Shown: one piece after another, positions 36,230 through 45,204 of the stretch | Numbering within the stretch: position 1 is the first letter of the stretch | Layout: the number at the start of each line of letters is the position of its first letter | NCBI GenBank assembly: GCA_964483585.1 | Contig: CAZABH010000009.1 | Coordinates: 1-64,000 of the forward strand | Origin: SZUA-430 sp964483585 | Lineage (GTDB): Bacteria > Pseudomonadota > Alphaproteobacteria > Micropepsales > Micropepsaceae | DNA: 64,000 nt | Reading direction: 5' to 3' | Made by a program: the position numbers and the translations under genes | Notes under the pieces: model-generated | Seen by the model: the letters and a program-made list of their open reading frames with translations, nothing else | Database searches by the model: none | What the model was told of the DNA's origin: nothing

Positions 36230-36823
36230 TTACTGCCGGGATTTGATCGCGCCAAGAAGGCTTCCGGTGCTTGTCGTGCGAGCCGTCCCAGGATTCACTG
36301 GCCGGGGGAAATTCGGAGACGAGGCTGCGGGTGCCTGCGCAGGCGCAGCTGCAACTGCAGGCGCCGCTGCAAGATCCCGCTTTGGTTCAAACGTCGCCTT
36401 GGGTTCCGGCTTGCCGGCGGTTTCGGACAATGGATCCGCACTGTGACGGCATGATCCTTCGAAAAATGCGCCGACTTCCACGGCCAGGACCTCATGAAGA
36501 ATCGTGCCTTCCATGTGGCAGGTGCTGGACAGGTGAACCTTGCGTGCGCGAACAACGCCGTTCACGCGGCCACGGATCGTGCATTCCTCAGCAACGATCT
36601 CGCCTTCGAAGTTGGCGCGCTCACCAATGGTAACCGAGCCCGACCGGATATCCCCGTCGACGCGCCCGTCGATCTGAATGTCCCCCGTCGAGGTCAACGT
36701 GCCGATCACCACCAGATCATCCGAGATGATCGAAGGTGCCGAACGACCGACGCGCTTTTGCTGCTGGGGCAACGGCAGGTTGCCCGACGTCGGTGGATTG
36801 CCCTTGCTACCCCTTGTAAACAT
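36230..36823 (-). CDS. Bactofilin
   Basis: This 197-residue (from ATG 36823) protein is a polymer-forming bactofilin (DUF583). The central beta-helix reads ISDDLVVIGTLTSTGDIQIDG, RVDGDIRSGSVTIGERANFEG, then EIVAEECTIRGRVNG and VVRARKVHLSSTCHMEG, with hydrophobic rungs every few residues. The N-terminal lead is positively charged and the C-terminal tail is Ala/Pro-rich and disordered. Bactofilins assemble nucleotide-free filaments that localise peptidoglycan enzymes. The gene overlaps the M23 endopeptidase gene by 17 nt, a pairing seen widely. Confidence 0.92.
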   Translation of the reverse strand: MFTRGSKGNPPTSGNLPLPQQQKRVGRSAPSIISDDLVVIGTLTSTGDIQIDGRVDGDIRSGSVTIGERANFEGEIVAEECTIRGRVNGVVRARKVHLSSTCHMEGTILHEVLAVEVGAFFEGSCRHSADPLSETAGKPEPKATFEPKRDLAAAPAVAAAPAQAPAASSPNFPRPVNPGTARTTSTGSLLGAIKSRQ

Positions 36824-38213
36824 TTCGCCCCGCATCAAAGAATCGAATTGGACTTCTTACGACGTCGTTGAACCAGATCTCGTAATGAAGGTGAGGTCCG
36901 GTACTGCGACCACTTGATCCCATCGTACCAATCTTCTGCCTGAATTGCACGAAGTCTCCGGGCTTCACAAGGCTTGTTTTTAAATGTGCATAACGGGTTC
37001 GGATTCCGTTGCCGTGCTCGATGTCGATGCACAGGCCATAGGGGCCGCGATTGCCGGAGAAAACGACGCGGCCAGGCAAGGTTGTCATGATGGGTGTGCC
37101 ATAATCGCCCGCCAGGTCCGCGCCCGCGTGGAAGGCAAGCCGACCCGTGAATGGATCCACCCGGTAACCAAAACCGCTGGTTGAGCGATAAAGACCGTGC
37201 TCGACAGGCGTCACGAGGGGCAGGCGGGTCATGGCTGTCTGCAAGCTGTCAAGGCGACCATACAATTCGGCTACTTCGGCGAACTCTCTCTCGAAATCGT
37301 CCGTGATACCGTCAGCCGCCGCCGCTCTGATCTCAGCGCCCACGCCGGCCGCGGCCAGGAATGGGCCACCCACGCCAAGCTTGCGCTTCGCAGCCCCACC
37401 TCCAACCTGCGCGATGACGGTGTCCACCGGCATTTCAGCCGTCTTGAGGATGCTTTCATAGCGGTCCATCTGCCGCGACGCCGTCTGTCGCAGGTCGCCG
37501 AGAAGAGTAACCTGCTGCTTCTTGATCAGGTCGAGCTTGTCCTCAAGGGCAGCAATCTTGCGAACAACGTGGTTCTGCGCCAGCGCCGTTTTCGAGCTGC
37601 TGCTACCGCCCCGAGGGACAACAGCGGCTGCAACAGTGCCGATGGCACTGCCACTGATGGTCTGCTGCGAACGGCCCTGTCGCCGCGCAGGCTCCACCGA
37701 AGCTGTCTGCATGGGAATGATGTTCGAGCCATCGCTAGGCGCCTTGACCTTGGCAAACGTGGGACCGACGTAACGACCCATGTCCGCGACCTGCCGCTTC
37801 AGCCCGATGAATTTCTTGTCCATCGCCTGCTTTTGCATCAAAAGCGCAGTCAATTGCCGGTGCTTGGCTTCAAGGTCACGGGTCGCATTCTGAAAACGCT
37901 CTTCTGCCAGCACAAGCAAGCCGTTCAGTTCATCATAGGCGAGTTGCTGCTGCGAGATCTTGCTTTCATACACGTCCTGCATGCTGGCGTAGCGTTGATC
38001 CTTCGCCGAGATGATCTGCTCCTTGAAGACCACGACAACAGTGGCATACCCGATCCAGCAAAGTGCCATCAGCGATCCGAACGCGACGGTCATCTGGAAG
38101 GCAGGACTAAACTCGAAGAATGTCACCGACCCGCGACTTCGCAGATAGAACTGGCGATGGGGAAAGAGCCGGTTGAGCAAAGAAAACAATCCGGCCACGG
38201 GTGACGTGGACAT
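36807..38213 (-). CDS. M23 (LytM) peptidoglycan endopeptidase, membrane anchored
   Basis: This 468-residue protein has one transmembrane helix (about residues 37-62), then a coiled coil (about 80-155), a linker and an M23 domain. Zinc and catalytic motifs are HAGADLAGDYG, HGNGIRTRYAHL and GPHLHYEIW. The order helix, coiled coil, LytM matches bactofilin-linked endopeptidases that cut cross-links during shape control. It is directly upstream of and overlaps the bactofilin gene. No catalytic residue seems to be missing, so an active enzyme is likely. Confidence 0.9.
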   Translation of the reverse strand: MSTSPVAGLFSLLNRLFPHRQFYLRSRGSVTFFEFSPAFQMTVAFGSLMALCWIGYATVVVVFKEQIISAKDQRYASMQDVYESKISQQQLAYDELNGLLVLAEERFQNATRDLEAKHRQLTALLMQKQAMDKKFIGLKRQVADMGRYVGPTFAKVKAPSDGSNIIPMQTASVEPARRQGRSQQTISGSAIGTVAAAVVPRGGSSSSKTALAQNHVVRKIAALEDKLDLIKKQQVTLLGDLRQTASRQMDRYESILKTAEMPVDTVIAQVGGGAAKRKLGVGGPFLAAAGVGAEIRAAAADGITDDFEREFAEVAELYGRLDSLQTAMTRLPLVTPVEHGLYRSTSGFGYRVDPFTGRLAFHAGADLAGDYGTPIMTTLPGRVVFSGNRGPYGLCIDIEHGNGIRTRYAHLKTSLVKPGDFVQFRQKIGTMGSSGRSTGPHLHYEIWFNDVVRSPIRFFDAGRNVYKG

Positions 38214-38362
38214 GCGCTACCTCATTTTCCGAACGCGGCTGGCGGACCCGGGGCGAGCACCTTGTTCCCAAACGGAGACAAGGGCTCCAAGTACCCCCAG
38301 ATTGTTACGGATTTGAAGCATTTCGCCAAGACAGAGAAATCCACGTTTTCCTAACTTATTGT

Positions 38363-38911
38363 TTAGGATGCGGAAGAGAGGCCTTTAAGGAATTCGAGCA
38401 CCTCTTCGGCATGTCCCGGCACCTTTACCTTTCTCCAGACACGCGAAATCCGGCCTTTCGGGTCGATCAGGAAGGTCGCACGCTCGATTCCCATGTACTT
38501 GCGCCCGTACATCGACTTCTCGACCCAACAACCGTATGACTGAACGATGGTTCCGTCCGGGTCGGACCCGAGCACAATGCCCAGCTTGTGCTTCGTCTTG
38601 AACCGGTCGTGCGATTCCACGCTGTCTTTGGAAACGCCAATCACGCTGGCCCCAAGCTTTCGAAACTTCGGCAGGTGCTGGGTGAATGCAATGGCCTCCT
38701 GCGTACACCCCGAGGTATCGTCCTTCGGATAGAAATAAAGGACTACCGGCTTGCCAAGCAGGTCTTTAAGACTGACCGTCCCTTGTCCGTCTGTCGGAAG
38801 ACTGAATGGGGGAGCCTTGTCACCCGCACCCGGTCCCGAGAACGTCGGTTCCGTCTTCGCCGTGGGCGTCTTGGTTTTCGCCAGACTCTTGGTTTTTGGT
38901 TGCTTGGCCAT
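38363..38911 (-). CDS. bcp: Thioredoxin-dependent thiol peroxidase (Bcp/PrxQ)
   Basis: From the ATG at 38911, 12 nt after GGAGG, the protein has 182 residues. An N-terminal basic Lys/Thr-rich tail of about 25 residues precedes the AhpC/TSA fold. FYPKDDTSGCTQEAIAF contains the peroxidatic Cys. The usual second Cys five residues later (CTxEACxF) is Ile here (CTQEAIAF), so this is a Bcp without the canonical resolving Cys and may act as a 1-Cys type or use another thiol. It reduces hydroperoxides. Confidence 0.9.
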   Translation of the reverse strand: MAKQPKTKSLAKTKTPTAKTEPTFSGPGAGDKAPPFSLPTDGQGTVSLKDLLGKPVVLYFYPKDDTSGCTQEAIAFTQHLPKFRKLGASVIGVSKDSVESHDRFKTKHKLGIVLGSDPDGTIVQSYGCWVEKSMYGRKYMGIERATFLIDPKGRISRVWRKVKVPGHAEEVLEFLKGLSSAS

Positions 38912-39076
38912 GCGCTTGGTGCCTCCAGATAAATACCGTTCGTCTCGGGTCAATTGGCCGGGCGCGCGATCGGCACGGGCGGCCACTGTCACCGCGAATA
39001 CGATGCCAGCCGTCATACGTCACGGCACTTCCCGTCTTCAAGCAGTCCCCGCGCCGTTTAAGGGCGTTCGCGCAAG

Positions 39077-42000
39077 ATGACCGCTAGCGTTCGAAAATGG
39101 GCAGTCCGCCTGTCCTTGGCTACTGGCGCCATCGTTCTTGCGCTGATCGGCCTGTTCGTATGGCGCGCGATGAATGGCCCGGTTTCATTGGGCTTCATGG
39201 CGCCCCAATTGGAAGCCATGATCAATGCAGGCCTGTCCGATGTCCGCATAAGGTTCGACGACAGTGTCATCGCGTGGTCGGAAGACCGTGATTTGGCGTA
39301 TTTGCAGTTCATTGGTCTGCGTGTCGTCGACGAAAATGAGGGCGTAATTGCCCGCATACCGAAAGCCAACGTCACGCTTTCCGGACCCGAATTGCTGCGC
39401 GGCGTGGCGGCGCCCACGTCGATAGAGCTTGTCGGTGTCTCGGCCAACGTTGTCCGCCGCTCCAGCGGTGACATGCAGCTTGGCCTCCAGGTCGGATCGC
39501 CAAAGAAAAAGTCGCCGGAAGACAAGTCGGCTGCGCCCTCGAACGTGCCCGCTGACATTCTCAGGTCCATGCTGGAACCCGGTGACACAGATAAACTCTC
39601 GCGTGCCCTGAAAAAGGTGTCCATCAGCCAGGCAAGGCTGTCCGTCTTCGATGAGGAAACGCGATCAAGCTGGATCGCTGACAAAGCGACGTTGGCCTTT
39701 CAGAGGCGGACAAATGGTGTGACGGTATCCCTGCGCGCGCCGGTCAAGCTGGCCGACGGAAAGACCTGGCAGTTTTCCGGCGCGGCCCGCTACACCAAGG
39801 GCAAGCCGGATGTGTTGATCGAAGCCGATTTTCGTCCGGTCAAACTCAGCCAATTGGCCGGCAACGGGACCGGGTTGCAGTTTCTCAAGGGCATCGACAT
39901 TCCTGTGGCCGGAAACCTGGCCTGCAGCATGACGATCAAAAGGGGAATCGGGCGCTGCAAGTTCTGGCTGACGGCAGGCGAAGGCGACCTTCATCTGCCT
40001 GCGCTCAAGCATGATCCGGTGCATCTGCGCGAGGCCGCAATCACGGCCGAGATCGACCTTGAGACCGGACGCTACGCGCTGACCGAGATGACGTGGAAGG
40101 GCAACACCATCCGCGGTCAGGTCAGGGGCGAGGGAGAGGTGCATTTCGCGGATGATGGTGCGCTGCAAACCCTTTCCGCCGACTGGAGCGCCGACAACAT
40201 CTTCATGGACGCGCCAAACCTGTTCGAACGGGGTTTCAACCTCGAAATGGCCCGGTTCCGTGGCACATTCGAAGCAAAGGCGCAGACGCTGACGATTGAC
40301 GAACTTCTCGCCCGCCAAGGACCCTTTCAGCTGACCTTGGCGGGCACGCTGACCGACCACCCCGTGTCCATGGGTGTAAAGCTGTCCGGCAGTGTGCAAG
40401 ACCTGACGATCCCCGATCTCAAGATGCTGTGGCCTGCTGGTACCGTGCCCGGTGCACGAGACTGGATCATGGCCAATATTCACGAAGGGTCGATCCGACG
40501 CGCAGACATCGAAGTGGATCTCGCACCCGGCGCCATCGTGGACGAGCGCATCCCCGACGAGATGATGACCATCAATCTTGATTTGGCCGCGCTTCGGGTC
40601 ACCTACCTGGCAGGCTTGCCCGATATTGTTGGCGTTGACGGAACGGCGGTGCTGAACGGAGATACGTTCCGAGGTGAATTGAAATCGGGCAATGTCGGTG
40701 CCGTCAGGTTGCGCAAGGGCAGTATCCTGATCAACGAACTTCACAAGACCGGCGCAGTGGGCAACATCGAGGGGGCGATGTCCGGCCCCACGCGCGACTT
40801 GATGATGCTGATCGACATGCCAAGGCTTGGCTACCCGACGCGCTATGGCATCCCTGCCGCCAAGGCGGCAGGAACAGCCAACGTCGACTTCACCTTTGCG
40901 ATACCCATGCTGAAGGATGTGAAGACCGAGGACATTGGCATCGAGGTCAATGCCGAACTCCTCGACATCAAGCTTCCCATCAACCAGCGCTTCGGGCTGA
41001 CCGGCGGCAAGTTCTCGCTTGCGCTCGACACAAAGGGCATGAAGGCACTGGGTGCTGTCAGGATCAATGACGCGCCAGTCGGCTTCCAATGGCGCGAGGA
41101 CTTCACCGGCACCGAACCCGAGGGAACCCAAATCGACGTCACGGCAACGATGGACGATGATGATCGAGGTGTCTTCGGTCTTGACCTCGCCCCTTATGTA
41201 GAAGGTCGCACCGAAATTGTCGCCCAACTGACCGGCCGCTCGGGCAAGATCCAGAACGCAGTCATCAACGCCAATCTCACGGGCGCGAGGCTGGCGATAC
41301 CACAGCTGAACTGGGCCAAGCCCGAGGATGCAGCTGCGCGCTTGAAGGCCAACGCGAAATTCAAAGCTGGCGATGTCATCGAGATTTCGTCCGTGGACCT
41401 CACGGGGCGAGACATCAAGGCATCCGGTCGGGTCATCATATCGGGTGGGCAGGTGCAAGAGGCAGGCTTCAGCCGCATTGAGCTTGGCCGTCGCAATGAC
41501 TTCTCTCTCAGCTATCTAGCGCAGCCAAAGCGTTCCACGACAGCGACGGTCAAGGGGCGGGCCCTTGATATAGCTGGATTTGATGAGGCAGATCCGGAGG
41601 GCGCAACAGGAGAGAAAAATGGCGGTGCCCAAGCGCCCGCCATGCCGCTTTCCGTGACTGCCGACATCGCCAACCTGCATCTCAAGGCCGGCGTTTCATG
41701 GACGAACTTTGCGCTGCAATATGCCGACGACGGTCAGCATTTGATCCGCCTGTCCCTGTCCGCCCTTGACCAGAATGCAAGGGTCTCGGGAGATCTGACC
41801 ACCGGCACGGATGGTTCACGCAAGCTGGCCCTGCGCGCCACTGATGCAGGGCGAATGCTGCGCGGAATGACGGGCTTCCGCAGCCTCATCGGAGGCGCCC
41901 TCTCCATCGACGCCGATCTGGCGCCAATAGCACCAGCTTCACGGCGGCAAGCTGCATTCGATGGGCGCCTTGTCATCGATGATTTCCGGATCGTCGATCA

Positions 42001-42490
42001 GCCCTTCTTCGCGCGCTTGCTGTCCGCCGGTTCATTCACGGGCCTGGCTGACCTCCTGAGGGGGGAAGGTGTGACGTTTTCCCGCCTCGAGCAAACAGTG
42101 AAGGGACGTGGCGATGTCCTTACGCTGTCGAGCGGCCGGGCGTCAGGTCCTTCGATCGGGCTGACCTTGCAGGGCACGTATAACCGCAACAGCGAGCGCC
42201 TGGATCTGAACGGTACCATCGTGCCGCTGTATGGCCTTAATTCCATGTTCGAGGGCGTTCCGCTTGTCAGCGACATCCTCGGATCCAGGGATGGCGAGGG
42301 CATTTTCGCCGTGACCTATGGGATCAAGGGCGACGTTGACAATCTGAAGGTCTCGGTGAACCCGATATCGGTCCTGGCCCCGGGCTTCCTGCGCCGTGTA
42401 TTCCAGGGCGAGAAACCGGACGCCGCAACCCCGATGCCGCTTCCCATGCCGCAGCCCGGTCTGCCCGCAAGGGTCCCAGGCAGCAATTGA
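39077..42490 (+). CDS. YhdP/AsmA-like giant membrane-anchored protein
   Basis: This 1137-residue protein has one N-terminal membrane helix (about 10-30). A long periplasmic body of repeated beta-strand modules follows, with DUF3971-like segments in the middle and an AsmA-like C-terminal domain (GGALSIDADLAP, IVDQPFFARLLSAGSFTGL and LNGTIVPLYGLNSMFEGVP). Proteins of the AsmA/YhdP/TamB group form hydrophobic grooves that carry phospholipids to the outer membrane. The C-terminus is Pro-rich. It follows bcp divergently and converges with tyrS. The family assignment is firm; the cargo is inferred from E. coli relatives. Confidence 0.86.
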   Translation: MTASVRKWAVRLSLATGAIVLALIGLFVWRAMNGPVSLGFMAPQLEAMINAGLSDVRIRFDDSVIAWSEDRDLAYLQFIGLRVVDENEGVIARIPKANVTLSGPELLRGVAAPTSIELVGVSANVVRRSSGDMQLGLQVGSPKKKSPEDKSAAPSNVPADILRSMLEPGDTDKLSRALKKVSISQARLSVFDEETRSSWIADKATLAFQRRTNGVTVSLRAPVKLADGKTWQFSGAARYTKGKPDVLIEADFRPVKLSQLAGNGTGLQFLKGIDIPVAGNLACSMTIKRGIGRCKFWLTAGEGDLHLPALKHDPVHLREAAITAEIDLETGRYALTEMTWKGNTIRGQVRGEGEVHFADDGALQTLSADWSADNIFMDAPNLFERGFNLEMARFRGTFEAKAQTLTIDELLARQGPFQLTLAGTLTDHPVSMGVKLSGSVQDLTIPDLKMLWPAGTVPGARDWIMANIHEGSIRRADIEVDLAPGAIVDERIPDEMMTINLDLAALRVTYLAGLPDIVGVDGTAVLNGDTFRGELKSGNVGAVRLRKGSILINELHKTGAVGNIEGAMSGPTRDLMMLIDMPRLGYPTRYGIPAAKAAGTANVDFTFAIPMLKDVKTEDIGIEVNAELLDIKLPINQRFGLTGGKFSLALDTKGMKALGAVRINDAPVGFQWREDFTGTEPEGTQIDVTATMDDDDRGVFGLDLAPYVEGRTEIVAQLTGRSGKIQNAVINANLTGARLAIPQLNWAKPEDAAARLKANAKFKAGDVIEISSVDLTGRDIKASGRVIISGGQVQEAGFSRIELGRRNDFSLSYLAQPKRSTTATVKGRALDIAGFDEADPEGATGEKNGGAQAPAMPLSVTADIANLHLKAGVSWTNFALQYADDGQHLIRLSLSALDQNARVSGDLTTGTDGSRKLALRATDAGRMLRGMTGFRSLIGGALSIDADLAPIAPASRRQAAFDGRLVIDDFRIVDQPFFARLLSAGSFTGLADLLRGEGVTFSRLEQTVKGRGDVLTLSSGRASGPSIGLTLQGTYNRNSERLDLNGTIVPLYGLNSMFEGVPLVSDILGSRDGEGIFAVTYGIKGDVDNLKVSVNPISVLAPGFLRRVFQGEKPDAATPMPLPMPQPGLPARVPGSN

Positions 42491-42501
42491 GGCCCACGAC
42501 C

Positions 42502-43752
42502 TCACACGGGCTTCAGCAGGACGTGCTTTTTCTTTCCCAGGGATAGCTTGATGGCACCGTCTCGCAGAGCGGTACGCCCAAGCACCACCTTGTCGTCGGA
42601 TACAGGCTCGTCATTGACGCGCAGACCGCCGCCAGTGATCTGTCGGCGCGCATCGCCGTTCGAGGTCGTCAAGCCAGCGCGCGTGAAAGCGGACAGGACG
42701 CCGATGCCGGCATCGATCTCGGCGGCTGGAACCTCCACGGTGGGCAGGTTCGCTGATACGCCGGCACCCTCGAATGTCTGTCGCGCCGTTTCCGCTGCCT
42801 GGTTCGCGGCCTCCCGGCCGTGGCACAGGGCGGTTGCCTCATTGGCGAGAACCTTCTTGGCCTCGTTCATCTCAGCGCCGCGCAGGGTCTCGAGCCGCTC
42901 GATCTCGGCAAGCGGCAGATCCGTGAAGATCCGCATGAAGCGACCGACATCCGCGTCCTCGACATTGCGCCAGTATTGCCAATAGTCATACGGGGACAGC
43001 ATGTCAGACGACAGCCACACCGCGCCCGCCGCCGTTTTGCCCATCTTCGCGCCGGAAGATGTGGTGATCAGAGGCGAGGTGACGCCGAACAGTTCGACAC
43101 TGTCAGTTCTGCGGGCAAGATCGATCCCCGATACGATGTTGCCCCACTGGTCGGATCCACCCATTTGCAGCCTGCACCCGAAGCGCCGGTAGAGTTCGAC
43201 GAAATCATAGGCCTGCAGGATCATGTAGTTGAATTCGAGGAATGACAGCGGTTGTTCGCGCTCCAGCCGCAGCTTGACGCTGTCCATCGTGATCATGCGA
43301 TTGACCGAGAAATGCCGGCCTATGTCACGAAGGAAGGGGATGTAGGGCAGCCGATCCAGCCACTCGGCGTTGTCGACCATGATCGCATCGGTCGGCCCGT
43401 CACCGAAGGTCAGGAAGCGGCGGAAGATCTCCGCAAAGCGTGCCTTGTGTTGGGCAATCGTCTCTTCGGTCAGAAGCTGCCTGGTCTCGTCCTTGCCGGA
43501 CGGGTCGCCGATCTTGGTTGTGCCGCCACCGATCACCACGATGGGCTTGTGGCCGTTGCGCTGCAGGACACGCAATCGCATGATCTGTGTCAGGTTGCCG
43601 ATATGCATGCTGGGCGCGGTGCAGTCGAACCCGATGTAACCCGGCACGCATTGGGCCGTCATGAGCCCGTCCAGTCCCTCCGCATTCGTGCTCTGATGCA
43701 GATGCCCGCGCGCGGCGAACTCGTTGAAGAAGGCGGAACGGAAGGCGCTCAT
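42502..43752 (-). CDS. tyrS: Tyrosyl-tRNA synthetase
   Basis: This 416-residue class I synthetase charges tRNA-Tyr. The HIGH box is PSMHIGNLTQ (about residues 47-56), the tyrosine-binding helix includes NYMILQAYDF, the GGSDQWGNIVSG motif follows, and the KMSKS equivalent is SGAKMGKTAAG. A C-terminal S4 domain (AGLTTSNGDARRQITGGGLRVND) binds tRNA. Its stop lies 12 bp from the convergent AsmA-like gene. Confidence 0.96.
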   Translation of the reverse strand: MSAFRSAFFNEFAARGHLHQSTNAEGLDGLMTAQCVPGYIGFDCTAPSMHIGNLTQIMRLRVLQRNGHKPIVVIGGGTTKIGDPSGKDETRQLLTEETIAQHKARFAEIFRRFLTFGDGPTDAIMVDNAEWLDRLPYIPFLRDIGRHFSVNRMITMDSVKLRLEREQPLSFLEFNYMILQAYDFVELYRRFGCRLQMGGSDQWGNIVSGIDLARRTDSVELFGVTSPLITTSSGAKMGKTAAGAVWLSSDMLSPYDYWQYWRNVEDADVGRFMRIFTDLPLAEIERLETLRGAEMNEAKKVLANEATALCHGREAANQAAETARQTFEGAGVSANLPTVEVPAAEIDAGIGVLSAFTRAGLTTSNGDARRQITGGGLRVNDEPVSDDKVVLGRTALRDGAIKLSLGKKKHVLLKPV

Positions 43753-43783
43753 GGTGGGCTCGTGTCAGTTCGCGATCGCGGTT

Positions 43784-44440
43784 CTAGGCCGGCTCCTCGA
43801 CCGGCGGCATACGCATGTCGAGATAGTCCTCGACACTCTGGATCAGGTCGGGCGTGTGACTGTCGAAGAAATGATTGGCACCCTCGATCTTGACCTGCGT
43901 GATTTTGATGCCGCGCTGGGCGTTCAGGCGGTCGACCAGCTTCTGCACGTCACCTTCCGGTGACACTGTATCGTTGCGGCCGTGCACGATCAGGCCAGAG
44001 GCAGGGCAGGGGGCGAGGAACGAGAAGTCATAGATATTGGCGGGCGGTGCGACCGAAATGAAGGCGTGGATTTCCGGGCGTCGCATGAGCAGCTGCATGC
44101 CAATCCAGGCTCCGAATGAAATGCCGGCAACCCAGCAGGTCTGGGCACCCGGATTCATCACCTGCAGCCAATCAAGCGCCGCAGCCGCGTCAGACAGCTC
44201 GCCGACGCCTCCATCGTAGGTGCCCTGGCTCTTGCCAACACCCCGGAAGTTGAAGCGCAGCACCGAGCATCCACGCCGTTGGAACGCGTAGAACATCTCA
44301 TAGGCAACCCTGTGGTTCATCGTGCCGCCGCTGCGCGGATGCGGGTGCAAGATGAGGGCGATGGGTGCCGACTTGTACTTCTGGTGCTGATACTTCCCTT
44401 CAAGCCGGCCGCTGGGGCCAGCAAAGATCACGTCGGGCAT
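43784..44440 (-). CDS. Alpha/beta hydrolase (YsaI/dienelactone-hydrolase-like)
   Basis: This 218-residue enzyme has the alpha/beta-hydrolase nucleophile elbow GISFGAW (Ser nucleophile), the oxyanion strand LILHPHPRSGGTMNHRV, VHGRNDTVSPEG with the acidic residue and GANHFFDSH with the catalytic His. No signal peptide is seen. Substrate is unknown. It is divergent from iscR across 272 bp, an order I recognise from other alphaproteobacterial suf loci, but nothing ties it to Fe-S assembly biochemically. Confidence 0.85.
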   Translation of the reverse strand: MPDVIFAGPSGRLEGKYQHQKYKSAPIALILHPHPRSGGTMNHRVAYEMFYAFQRRGCSVLRFNFRGVGKSQGTYDGGVGELSDAAAALDWLQVMNPGAQTCWVAGISFGAWIGMQLLMRRPEIHAFISVAPPANIYDFSFLAPCPASGLIVHGRNDTVSPEGDVQKLVDRLNAQRGIKITQVKIEGANHFFDSHTPDLIQSVEDYLDMRMPPVEEPA

Positions 44441-44568
44441 GCGGGTCGTTTGCCTCTTTTCGGTCTAGTTCTTGATCAGGTAACTTGGATTTCCACAGCA
44501 GGATTGGAGTTACTTAAGTATATGTTCCGTAAGGGAAAGGCGATTTTCATGAGCCCACCTTGCGCCTA

Positions 44569-44601
44569 ATACTTGACCTCCCGACTGGGGAAATCTATAT
44601 C
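44569..44601 (+). promoter_or_regulatory. Promoter of the iscR-suf operon with an IscR type 1 half-site
   Basis: TTGACC (44573-44578) and TATATC (44596-44601) are 17 bp apart, a good sigma-70 pair. ATACTTGAC (44569-44577) fits the left half ATASYYGAC of the E. coli type 1 IscR motif and overlaps the -35; the right half is poor. Holo-IscR bound here would block RNA polymerase, giving Fe-S-dependent autorepression. The predicted leader is about 105 nt. Confidence 0.55.
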
Positions 44602-44712
44602 GCCTCCATTCGCGAATGTCGGGCGCTTTGTACCATGGGTACCGGGCGAAAAATCAAGAGAATCCCGCCACCGACCGGGAAGCCAGCAGCCGCATCAACG
44701 ACGAGGGCACCA

Positions 44713-45180
44713 ATGAACTTGAGCACGAAAGGCAGATACGCCGTCATGGCCATGGTCGACCTGGCCCGCAGCAGCCAGGGCAAGCCCGTGGCACTAAACG
44801 AGATCGCCCAGCGACAGGAAATCTCTCTCTCCTATCTCGAGCAGCTGTTCGCCGGCTTGCGTCGCGGTGGCCTGGTGGTCAGCGCACGGGGCCCCGGAGG
44901 CGGCTATCGCCTGGCGCGCCCGGCCGAGGAAACCCGCATCGCCGATATCATGATCGCTGTCGAGGAGCCCCTGCGCGCAACCCGCTGCGATCTGGCATCG
45001 CCCAAGGGCTGCACCGGCCAGAACGGCCGCTGCGTCACCCATGATCTCTGGGAAGAGCTCGGTCGCCAGATCCACATCTTTCTGAGCGGCGTGACCTTGG
45101 CCGACGTTGTCAACAAGCGCGTGCTGGGCATGAGCCGTCCGATCGACAGCGCCATCCACCAGCAAACGGCTGCAGAGTAA
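44713..45180 (+). CDS. iscR: Rrf2-family Fe-S-sensing repressor (IscR-type)
   Basis: The 155-residue product starts at ATG 44713 (GAGGGCACCA upstream). The N-terminal winged helix is LSTKGRYAVMAMVDLA with LSYLEQLFAGLRRGGLV and SARGPGGGYRLARP. Three Cys in a cluster (CDLASPKGC...GRC, about residues 95-111) followed by H could hold a [2Fe-2S] cluster as in IscR. It is the first gene of a suf operon and probably represses it when Fe-S supply is adequate. RirA, another alphaproteobacterial Rrf2 member, is an alternative, but the operon context favours IscR. Confidence 0.92.
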   Translation: MNLSTKGRYAVMAMVDLARSSQGKPVALNEIAQRQEISLSYLEQLFAGLRRGGLVVSARGPGGGYRLARPAEETRIADIMIAVEEPLRATRCDLASPKGCTGQNGRCVTHDLWEELGRQIHIFLSGVTLADVVNKRVLGMSRPIDSAIHQQTAAE

Positions 45181-45204
45181 CAGGACAGACTGGTTCAGGT
45201 ATCC

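Noticed and set aside
39665..41458. Long minus-strand open frame of 597 codons inside the AsmA-like gene
   Set aside because: It is wholly antisense to a well-supported protein, has a His/Arg/Asp-rich composition typical of reverse reading of G+C-rich codons, and shows no motif.
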